The notes under the pieces: generated by a model
Told to the model about the DNA's origin: nothing
The model's input: the letters and a program-made list of their open reading frames with translations, nothing else
Databases searched by the model: none
NCBI GenBank assembly: GCA_963169105.1
Contig: OY720636.1
Span: 75,318,123 to 75,382,122, forward strand
Length of the DNA stretch: 64,000 nucleotides
Origin: Ceriagrion tenellum
Taxonomy: Eukaryota; Arthropoda; Insecta; Odonata; Coenagrionidae
Reading direction: 5' to 3'
In this document: in pieces, positions 25,601 through 37,600 of the stretch
How the letters are laid out: each line of letters starts with the position of its first letter
How positions within the stretch are numbered: the stretch's first letter is position 1
Position numbers and translations under genes: made by a program

Positions 25601-28600
25601 TGGAGTGAAAACAATGATTAAGCATTGTTTTTGGAAAACAGCAACATTTCCTCAACCTGTAACGCAACATTTCCTCAACCTATAAGCCATAGTTGGACTT
25701 TTTGATCGCTCTTAATCCACAAGAGCAAGCGTAAAGAATGTGTACACTGGGCTGCATAACTTCCAGGATTCGTTTTAAAAAAATTGTTAGCCTCTCACGA
25801 AACATCCCCGATAACAGTTTTGAATGCATACCATTTAAATGGAAGCATGGGAAATAAATGTTCATCCTTTATTCATAAAACCTGCAAGCATATTCATATC
25901 AAAGTACTAGTCAGCACTTATAACTTAAATTGACAATCTTTTAAGATATGAAAATATTTAAAATAATCATCTTTTATTTTCCAGTGTGTTGATGGCTACC
26001 CATATCTGAACCGATGCCCCTCAGGGCTTTATTTTGATGATATAAGCAAGCTATGTACCTTCAAAGATGAAGCCAGGTGTGGGCCAATTAACACAAGTGA
26101 GTAATTCTACCTTTTATGATTGTGTATATTTTATATATACAACTTATTTAGGAAGCTCTAACTGTAAAGGAAATGTCATCACAGATATTTTTGCTTATGT
26201 TCCTAATTTAGTGCAAGCTATTGCATTTCCAAATGTGAGGTTTCACTAAAGTATTAGGAGGTTTTTGGACAGTACTTCTCCTAATGTCCTAATCTGACAT
26301 TTTGCTCCATTTCCCCTCCAATAGGTAATGATACATTAAATCCCTGTTAAATTTCTCATATCATCTCCCTCTTCTTATTTCATCCAGAATTCCTATCATC
26401 TTCCATACTCCCTCATGGTTCTCCTCACTTATTACCCTCTTCTACATCCTCTCTCCTCTATGTCTTCCATCCATCTGCCTCCTCCAAACCTCCACCACTG
26501 GTTATCTCTATTCTCAAACCATACCCAATACCTCCTCATTCGCAAAAAGAAAAGATATTTAAAATGCCACTTGACTAGGTTGCACTCGCATGTAACAGGA
26601 AACTCTCATGTTATACGGGAAATTTTACTCACTCTTCAATGCTCTTATGTTTTCAAAGTATTGTTTCCCTAAACAGCTGCAGCATCCACCTTTCTTTTTA
26701 TTCTTATTTACACAGCACCACTATTGTTTTAACTAAAAAATTCCAAAATAACTGAAACAATAAATAATTTCAGTCTTTGGAATACATGGAGTATAGCTAA
26801 CATTACCAGAATCAAGTTTTGTTGTGCATTGCCCAAATACCCCAATTTCATGCCGGTGATAACACTGATAAAGTTGGGTCTACCAACAGTCAACACACTT
26901 CAGCTAAGGAATATCCTTGATAGAGGCCAAATCTCATTTATGATTGATCCCACCATGCCGGAGTCGCTGATGGGAACATGACCAGTTGCTCACATTGTTT
27001 GGTAAATTTCCTAAACCATACATTGCTGCAACAAATTATGACCTGCAATCTTTGAATTGACCATAATTTGATAAAATGACTTTATGACTGTCATTCTATG
27101 ATTAAATTGATAGATTTTTACAGCTTTCCACGGAAATTCAACATCCTTCATTTTCACTATGGAGCATCAATTAGCATATGCTCAGAATAATCTGAAGATC
27201 AGCATTATGATGCTGTTTTGTGTTACTTAATAAGGGATATATAAAGTTCAAAATGTAGTGTCACTCGACAAGTTCCCCTGAAGACTAATAGCATGAGGTC
27301 ATTGAAAAGTCAGTCATGGCATGAAAGTTGAAAACTGAACAGCTCCAATGGCAATGCAACTCTAGTAGGCTATCCCATTTATAATTGGATGCATAGTCTA
27401 CAGCAACACAAAATCAGACGCATATAAGGTAGCCTATAAGATGATAATGATGTGAAGTTCGACACTAATACATATTTACCCAGCATGCCTTATGCCTAGA
27501 GCTTGGAAGGGGTAAACGGATACCACAGATGATGCTGAGGCTTCAGTTGCCAAACCCTCGAATATCTCATTCTCAAATATGAGAAAGAGCACTCCATTAT
27601 CATTATAGCTTTCATTTCATCATTTAAAAAATGTATATTCCACCATGGTAGGTTGTCCCTGATGAGACCTCTTTCATTCAAAGATGAAATCTGTTATATC
27701 TCCATGTGTAAAAAACAACTTTTGTGTTGATTCCGCAGCTCCTGCACCATCAACAGAGCCTCCTTTGGACTTGGCAAAAAAATGTGACACAGCAGCCTGC
27801 AGCCTTCCATACTGTTTCTGCTCCAAAGATGGAACTCAGATACCTGGTGGACTTGATCCAGAAGATGTGAGAACTTTAAATGTTAAACAATACCTCCACA
27901 AAAAGTTATCCTATCAAATAAGCTCTTCTCCATTAGCTCATTCCAGATTTGTCCAAACTATGCTTGCATCATATTTTTTCTTGATCTCCTTACATATTGC
28001 TTTTAATCCAATTTCATAGTTCATATTAAGGGGAGAGGTTACAATCTGAATTGACCAAAATTACGGCTCTCTTGTTTTATTTGAACAACAGCCACATCAA
28101 CCTGGTGTCAGCCTCTCCCTCTCTAGTAGAAGCCTCCGGTGTCGAAGCTCAGTTGGGCAAGGGGGGATAAATACAGATTAGAAGGAGTGGTCCTCTCATA
28201 TTACATCCATCTCTTGATCACAGAATGGGTTCTGCACAGATGAATTTCTTCCAGTTCAGGAATTAGTGGTGAAAATGAATTATCTTTAGCGAGGGGGATC
28301 TAGGGGCAAAACTGGTTTAGTAATAACATTTGCTGGGACCCAATGGAGGGACCGACCACTTAATCTGACAAATTCATCGTTTCTGGCTATTGTTTGCGTG
28401 ATAATTAGCTAGGAGGAAGAATTGCCTTTTCACGAAGTTCACCAATTTCCAGAATCCTTTTAAAGATTGTTTTACATGCATCATGATAAGCAAAATCAAA
28501 TCTCATAATACTCAAAACATAATTATTATTAGACAACAAATATTAAGTAAGGAATGGAATAATGGCTCAATTTGATGTGATAGCAGCTTCATGCATGAGA

Positions 28601-31600
28601 GTTGATTTTCATTCAAATCTCTCAACTGCTGATATCTCAATGTACATTGATACTTGCATAGTCTAGCTTCACCTTACTTCTAAATTCTCCTTAACAATTT
28701 ATTAAAGACATAAACAATGAACATTTCAATTGATATTTGCAACTTCCATTGTTTATGTAAGAAAAAAAGAGAGACCTTCTCCGGTAATTCCCATATAGTT
28801 CTCATTGAATTTGTTCCATGCTCGAGAAATTCATTATCCAGAAATTAGTGGTGATTTAGTTCCTTTCTTAAATGAAAAGGCTGGTCTTCCGAATGTTACC
28901 TCAATTGTCAAAACCATGACTAGCTTCCACTTTAGACAGTATCAACATGTTTCTGTGTACATATTCCCAGAAATATGATGCAAGTAAAATGCCTATGTAA
29001 GAGAATGAAAGCATTAGATATATTGTAGTCAGCAAGAGATTAAACTTGATGTTACAGCATCTATCAGTTGATGCTCATACAGAGAGAACAAATATGCTAG
29101 ATGATCAGAGAAATGCTGCAGTACTTCTTCCTCGGTTTCTCCAACCTGGATAAAAATTCCAGCTAGAATCTTTAGCTCGATCCAGGTAAGAATAGCAAGA
29201 TTCAGCTAGATTTAGCAGAAGTTAGAATAGAGGATGAATTAGCTGGAATTTTACAGCAAACAGCCAGAGGCATAAACTCTAGGTTGACTCAAGAAGAATT
29301 AGCTCCTGCAACATACAGTTGGATCTTTTGAGATGATGCAGGATTCAACAGAAAATAGCAGGAAGTACAACATTTTGCAGCAATCACAGGGGCATATTCA
29401 CTTCCAGCTACATCTAGTTGGATGCACCTAGTTCTAGGGAAAATTTTCACCAATCACCCCTTGTTTTCAGCCAAGAAGCAATTAATTTGTTCTTAAATGT
29501 TTTTCATGTGAGCAAAATATACACATTCAAATGTTTAAATATGCATAACTGTTCAATGCTTATCGCCAAACTGCAAAAAATGGAAGTGAGCTCAAGCCTC
29601 AATAGAAATTCACCTCATGGTTCTGTCTCTTCTCAATAATTAAAAATTATTAGGCTGTCATTTTGTAGTGGGAATTAAGAACAAATGGAGCCAAATTATT
29701 TTTGGATTATGGTTGATCAAGGGTAAAAATAGAGGCAAAGAACAATAACTTAGAGTTATAAATGCCTTGATGTGCACAGAATGGAAAATAATCTCTCCTT
29801 CATACAAGAAGTATACTCAGAATAAATACACTTTCAGAGGGATTAAAAATCCATGACACACATAACAGTAAATTGATTTCTATAACTTATTGGGCAAGTT
29901 TCACCACCTATTAACACACTTAAGTGGTTGTAGAAACTGCACATATCTGGAGACCCACAAAGTGATTTGATAAAAAAACATGTTCAATGCATATTCCTAC
30001 ACTTGACCTACAGCACTACATATTGCCCAGCTTGTTGCACGGTGCAAAAAAGTCACAATCTTAACACATACATGAAAGAAATACAATCCAACTATCAAGC
30101 CTCAAAACATTAATTCCAACAGTTATACATCCTCTTACCCACTTAATATGACAATTGGTTTTTACGAACAAGAACAAATATACTTTTCGCTCCCTCAGCC
30201 TTCGTAACATTACAAAAGCATTCAACTGTAGCAACACTGACCAGTCTTCTCCCAATGGTCTCCTTGTTAATTTTCCACACACAAGTTGAATTACTGAGCA
30301 CCAGCTGACATTTAACCCTTTCGCGCCTAGTGTCGGCTATGGATGATGTGAATTTTCATACGCAAACGAACGAATGTCGGCTCTGGCCGACGGAGAAAAA
30401 CCAATGCAAAAGACCTAATGTCGGGTATAGCCGACGTGAGGGAAGGGAAGTGACCGATATGGGAGCAATAATCCTAGGTATGCAGTAAACCTTTGCGACC
30501 CAGCTTAGGGACAGCACTGACCCTTTCCTCAGCAGGTGAGCTCAACCCTTCGCATCATTAGTAGCCCTCCTAGCAGCATGAATCCGCAGTTGATTTATTA
30601 TATTTGCAATGGTTTTTCGTGGCAATTATTTTTTCACTCTACAAAATTTTTAACTTTATAAAGTGAATTATTTGTTTTTTGCTGAGTCTTAGCAAATGTC
30701 AAATGAAATTCTAGCATCGATAGGAACGGAGTTCTTGTGTGGAACTCTCAATAGTTTGAGCTCTAAATAGAACTCTAAATTTGTTAATATTAACGCTAGA
30801 ATTTCGTTTAAAATTGTAAAACGCTCAGAATAACATTAGAAATTCATTCGAGGTATAAGTTTTTAATGTATACAGCAAAGAATTATTTTTAAAAAACCAC
30901 GTTAATGCGACAAACTTACAGCGGCCTCCTGCTGAGGGAGGGGCTTCTAAGGGTTGGGGGTCGAGCCGAGTGCCCGGGGGAAGGGCATGTTGCCCCTCTG
31001 AGTGGGGTTCCAATACAGGGAAAAGGCATACCTGAGCAATTCGTCGCCACGAGAGAGCTCCGTAGAGAGGAGTACAGAAAATTCTCATGCTACTCGTAGC
31101 AGGGAAAGCATTTCCCTCAGAGATACTTAGGTGCGAATGGGTTAAGCATTGCAATCTCAGTTCCCCAGTTACCTCAAAGCCATGCAGTTTTCTAATTGAA
31201 ATGAATTCCAAAAGTGAGTATGGCAAAGGAACAATCAGTGCAAAGATTTTTCGCATCACAAGATAAACACAAGTAACCATTCCCGTGAATACCTCTCAAC
31301 ATAAATAATTAAGCAGCTCAGTCCTTGGTGGCTTCACCCTTTTTGACTTGCCCACAAAAATAAACTTTTTTCAAATCACTGAGAATTTTTCACAATTCGA
31401 CTTGCAATCATCTTAACCCTCTAAGTGCGGCGGGCTAATATATCAGCTTTTGCATCTCGGGCAAAAAGTGTGGCAGCAAAAAGTGATACATTGGCTCATG
31501 TACCAAAATTTTTCAACTAAAACATAGTACAACAATATAATTACAATTATGTTTTGAATGATGAAAAAGTCGTTTATGATAATTACATAATTCATTATAT

Positions 31601-34600
31601 CCATAATTGAAACACGTACATGGGTATTTTAAATGATAATCTAATAATTTTTTCCTCAAACGATAAATCTCATTAAATTACACTCTGAATTTCTCACCAG
31701 TGCCGCTGGCAGGAGTCAGCACTAAGAGGGTTAAAGTATGCTCTAACGTTAGGTTTAACTGAAAATAGTTCATTGGCAATGGTCATGAAATTTGAGAACT
31801 GAATATACCTCTCATTTTGGTTTGGAATGCCTCAAGTAGCCCTCACAATCTTCTTCCAGCTGAAAACTGTAGACTCGAATGGATATCCACTATGTGCCCA
31901 AAATGGTTCTCAATTGATTCTAATTTCTGCAACATGGAGTAACTGAAGAACATTGTAATTCATGTAGCCTAGAAAGAATACCAAAAGTAATGAATAAGTA
32001 ATCCTGTAATAAGCTCTCAAAGTTCATTCTCTTAAATGAGAATTTTAGTCATGGAAGGTGATTAAACTAAGTCATAATATAAAATACAAGATAAAAAGTA
32101 GATCAAAGTATCGAAATCATGGATAGGATAAACAAAATTCAGCACAGAGCTCCGAGCATACATATTACAAAACACAGTATTTACACTCCTAAAATGATCA
32201 TAGTCCATGATTCATTAAGGCTACCAAAAAATTAAATTATACTTAAATTTGAGAACGTTAGGCAAAAGGGATGCTTATGATGGATGCAGTAATTTACAGT
32301 ACAATGCAAATGCAGGATTTTAAATACCAGTTAGTAAAAGAGAATAATATTGTTGGCTTAATTGGACTTAGGATTTGTTTGGAGTCCAGTAATTATGGCA
32401 TACTGAGATCACAGGAAAAATGCCAGGATTATTTTTGTTTGAATAACAAACAAGTTGAAATGTAAAAAGAAGTGGGAGTAGAATTTTTAAGCTGAAAAAT
32501 GAGGTTTGTCACTGTGCAAGAATAAGCATTTACACAAGTATGTACAAACATGGCTTTAACAGCTCTTTTCTGGCAAGAGGATTCTCTGGTATAAACAAAC
32601 TGACATGGCCTAATCACAAATGTGTGGGAGTAAAGGTACATATGGACCATTCAGTTTTATGGATAAGATTTTCAATTGAGAAATGAAATAAAATTGAAAG
32701 AAAATATGAAAGAAGGAAATATGTAGAAATTATGCTAAGCTTTGTAAAGAGAGACTATAATATACTCAGTCTCAAACATGAGTTAGTCATAGTTCTTAGA
32801 ATTTTTTAAAATTATAAATCAAGTTACTCCATTGTTGTATGTATATTTCAAGAGGAAGAAATTTATAAATACGGATTACATAAAAAAATTCTCTATTTAC
32901 AGACACCCCAGATGATACTCCTGACATTTGATGGTGCAATCAACCACAACAACTTTGATGTGTACCTAAAGGTGTTTCAGAAGGAAGGACGGACAAATCC
33001 AAATGGATGCAAGATACGTGGGACATTTTTCAGCGCTCATGAGTACAACAATTACTATATGGTTCAGCAGCTTGCACATGAGAACCATGAGATAGCAACA
33101 GAAACTATTTCGTGAGAAATTGTTCCAAGCCTACTATTTATTCCTAAGTGCCATGATAATTATAACTTGGAAATGCATCTAATCTAAGCATGGTATTAAA
33201 TATTAAGATCACTACTGACTCATGATGAGTATAAGTACTTGAGTTAATAATAGGCTAGACAGATTTAACCATAGCATGACTTTTACTTTGAAAGATAGAT
33301 GTTTTCTGGCTGGTACCTTGATTTAGTTGGCCATAAACAAGTCAGTTCTCCTGTTCTAAAGCTTTACTTAGCATATGCAGATATATCCAGATATAATACA
33401 AAATGTATTTCAAGAGATATACATATTTAGAATATATTTCCTGTTTAATAACCATCACAGAAAAAAGTTCCCTGTTACACCGTAGGTACTTGGCCATAAA
33501 ATCATTATCAGATTTTCTCGGGACAAATACCTCTTGCTAACTATTGATATAACATGTTTCAATTGTACCACTTACAGTCTCCAGTCTCTTGGGAAATTAG
33601 AGAAACCCAGAACAAATAACTGAACACTCATCATAGAAACCAGAATGAAGAGGTGAAAATTTCACAATGATATGGTGATAAGTTAATTTGAAATCAGTAT
33701 GCTGGTGCTGACCTAATCTTATCTCAGTTATAAAAACTAGTATCAAGATTTTGCAACATTATTTATTTTTCCTAAATTACTGTACAATATTCTTAGTGGA
33801 AGGATGAAAAAAAAATTACACATAAAAGGTACTTGGGTGTTCATGTGGAATTTTTGAAAAAAATTGTGCTTAGCACATAGTGGGGGTGAAAAGTTTTATG
33901 CATAGATTCCTAGCTTCAAATAATTCTTGAAACAACTTCCAGTCTTCGATATAACTCTAATAACTACTTATCACCATCATTAATGCGACTTCAACCGACA
34001 CACCAGCCGGCTGTACTTGTGTCATTCATGAGTAACATCTACACTCAACGTGTAAAAAAAATTCTAAACTTAGACTTTCTCATTACGCAATCAGTAATCA
34101 CCATATAAACCTTGGTTGGCCAGCTGAATGAGATTCATGATGAACAAACTAAATTTTTGAGCAGTCAAAATGCCAAATCCCTGGTGCTCCAACTTAATTT
34201 GCAGTAGAAAAAAGGCTTTATTCCTCCACTTAGCATTACCATCAATGAACGATGTAGGTTGTGTAATGCTCATTCTTTCAGTTTACAGCGAGGGCTTGAG
34301 GACAAGGGTTATGAGGAATGGGTAGGAGAGATGATTGGTATGCGCGAGATCCTCCATCACTTTGCAAACGTTACTCGAAGTGATGTTGTTGGAATGCGTG
34401 CACCCTACCTGAAGCCAGGACGCAACACACAGTATGAGGTGAGTGGCAGATTGAATAAATTTGAATGAACAATTAAAATACAATGACCAATTACTACATT
34501 CTGTAAATGAAGTTGATTTACAATCTCTATTTTTACTGCAGGTCATTAAAAACTAGAAAATTCATTTTGTAGTCAATATTTTAAACACACTCAGACCCAT

Positions 34601-37600
34601 CCCTTTTACCCATCTGGTATAATTCAGCCACAATTATTAGTGTTACCTACAAATTTTGTAGTGAGCAGTATAAAAAATGAGTGGTGTGGGAACCACCACT
34701 ATAAAAGCTTGGACATGATCTCATTTGAAAATGGAACCTCAAAGGCTCACAATTACTCAGTTTTTGAACTATGGATGTCCAATATTTTAGGGGCTACCAA
34801 TTTATTATGACGGAAGAGTCAAGCATGTCCTTCACAAGAGTTAAAAAATTATTGGAGAGCCATGATTAAATATTATACAAATAAGTATTATTCAAAGTTA
34901 TGTTATATTTAGTGAATATAATTAATGGATATGGAACTATGATGGTTTCATTTTCAAACTTGTCTAGGCTTTTAAGCATAGTTAATTGATTTTTTCTCAG
35001 TTTAAAAACCTATTATAATGTCACAACAAGTGAAAACATCATATTTAGTAAATTAAGAAAAATTAACACCAGGTGAATACAAGCCTCTTCAAAATTAAAA
35101 ATGAAACTGTTATAGTTCAATGTGCATTTTCAATTTTTTACACGAGAAACATTATAAAATTAATTTTAGAAAAACATGAGCTCGTGAGTTGTATTATTCC
35201 AACCCCAAGACCAGGGTCGGCAAACTACAGCCTATCATTCAGTTTGATTCTTTCTTCCAGAATTTTTAGTCAGAGATATATAAAACTTGAAACCTTTCAA
35301 TAAGAATGCATACTTGAGTGGTATAATTTTCTATTTCTATTATTAACTATCAGCATGAAATTTTTCACAGGTCCTGCAAGATTTTGGCTACATTTATGAC
35401 AGCTCAATGGGTGTACCACCATCTCGTGTGCCAGTTTGGCCATACACACTGGACTACAAGATACCCCATGAGTGTCGTTCAGACACTTGCCCCTCAAGAT
35501 CATTCCCAGGTCAGTTTTTAAATGCAGCTATAAACTAGTCTCAAAGTCTTTGTTTAAAGAGATGTATAGCCCAAGAGGGGCCAAGAGGCAGACTATAGCC
35601 ACAAATGGAAGATAACTCATTTATTTTTAGACCTGTTACAAAATGTGGATAACACTGCTCAGGTTCTGACTTCAAGCAAAATTTCTGCAGTAAAATGCTG
35701 ATTACCCAATGTCATAGGGTAAGCAGTAATTTATGCTTACTCTATGCAGACATTCAGAGAGTGGAAAGGAGTTACCCGAGGAGATTGCTCCATTGCCTAA
35801 GAGCACAATGGGGCCCCCTAGCCTAATCTCATTCCATAATACTTGAATTTTTCTGCCACCCTCATCTATGCCTGCTGGACCATAAATTAGTCTTGGATGA
35901 ATCTCCCATCTCACCAATCTATTCTCATTTTCATAAGTATTTTCACTATTTTTTCCAAATCAACTCACTAAAATGCCTTTGGAAATCAATAAAACTAGCC
36001 AAAGTCCTGGTTATACTCTCGGTTTCTTTCTCCAAGTGTTCTAATATCCCAAATTACTTTCAGAGTTGCATTCCCTCTCTTGAACCCAAATTAGTCATAG
36101 GCTAAGAAGTGGCCTAAGAAGAAGCTCTGGTTTCCAGTGCAGTCTCATACCCAGTCATGCAAATGTCATTTGTGCAGGCTCTATTTAGGCATGTTCGGCA
36201 TAGAGCTCACTGCTTCCTCTGTTGCCTTTTATACATCACTCCTCCTGTCGAAGTTATTGGCAAACTGCCCGTTCTCTCACTGACATCTGTCAGTTCTCAC
36301 TGTTTTTTCCGTTTCTCTTTCACCTCCTTGGCCTTTTTAAAGGTTCAAGCAAGGGTGGTCCGTCCCTTGGTGGATTTTGAATTGCCTGGGGGGGGGGGGG
36401 AGGGGTAGGTTTGGGGGAAAACACACTGACTCTCATAGGTCGAACAACACTTATTAAAAAAACATGGGCCAACTCACAGTCTCACAATTCACTTATATAT
36501 TCACCTTACACACAAGATAAAAGTTCTTTTTTTCACATGAAGACATAGCTCTGTTACGAAATTAAACTTTATGTGGAATTAGCAGTATATTTTTTTTGGA
36601 GTGACAATGGAAAAATTCCATAAAGTAGAACCAGAGACACATCTTATGTTATGTTTGACTCTCACCCAGTCTCTTATCATGGGCAAACCAACAAAGTTCA
36701 CTCCTTTCACATGTACCCATTAATGCAGAATCCAAACCACATTCTTATGGGTCATTACGAGCTTACGAACTTTGGCAATGCAGCATATTGACTCATTTTC
36801 AGTGGGATTCTGAGAGCAAATGAATTTCCAAGAGACTGGGCCACACCTACAGTATCCTACTTAGCTCTAGAAAGTCATGTGCTAAGCAACTCTCTTGGCT
36901 CATCCCAACAAATTTGATCCTCCCTTCAGCTCCCATGATATTTGAAAATAATTACAGCATCAGTCACTTCATTATAAGCATTAGAGAAGAAATTTCTTCA
37001 ATTTCTCATAACAGCAAAACCTTCCAATGACAGGTACACATGCTCATATGAAATCCATGGATAAAAAAATCACTTGCCTGGACTAGTAGTTGAACCCAGA
37101 TCCCTTAAATATGCACCAAATGCTCTGGCCAAATTCAAAACCCAGATATTCTCTTCTTCTGATAGTCCAATCAATGCATTAAGATGTATTACAGCTTACC
37201 AAAGGATCTAAGTTCAAGTCCCAGTCCAAGCAAACTATTCATTCACTGTGAAATCTGAATATTCATGTATCCTAAATGGATGAAACCAGCTGAAATTAAT
37301 CTGCTTTGAATTTCTCCAACTGACAGGTGTTTGGGAAGTGCCACTGAATGCTCATTATGTTGAGAGCTATGAAGGAGGGCATTGCCCATTCCTTGACCAA
37401 TGTGTGCTGCACAGTCATGATGCCAATGAGGTGTTTGAATGGCTTCAAGAAGATTTCTCTCGGCATAGGGATCAAAACCGTGCACCCTACATGATGCCAT
37501 TCCACACCAACTGGTTCCAGATCAAGGAGTTAGAGCAAGGACTGCATAAATTCATTGACTGGACTCTTACTCTGTGAGTGAATTTTTCCTAATTGTTCAG

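Larger units (their letters stand above)
27867..32902 (+). other. CDA4 intron 4 (5 kb)
   Basis: Holds the two piggyBac-like elements at 30316-31141 and 31417-31730. The stretch 29150-29430 is enriched in AGCTAGA-like words without a clear period. No exon was recognised. Confidence 0.5.
35510..37326 (+). other. CDA4 intron 7
   Basis: Contains a minus-strand LINE fragment (35700-36110), a run of about 14 G at 36389-36402, and tRNA-like SINE pieces near 37080-37230. Confidence 0.55.

Noticed and set aside
34282..34288. Alternative CDA4 exon 6 acceptor seven bases downstream (TTTACAG|CGA)
   Set aside because: It would break the reading frame; the acceptor before 34282 keeps phase 2 and yields the family-typical SLQRGLEDKGYEEW stretch.
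35211..35240. CAGGGTCGGCAAACTAC, resembling a hAT terminal repeat
   Set aside because: Only one end is visible; no partner end or target duplication was found within intron 6.
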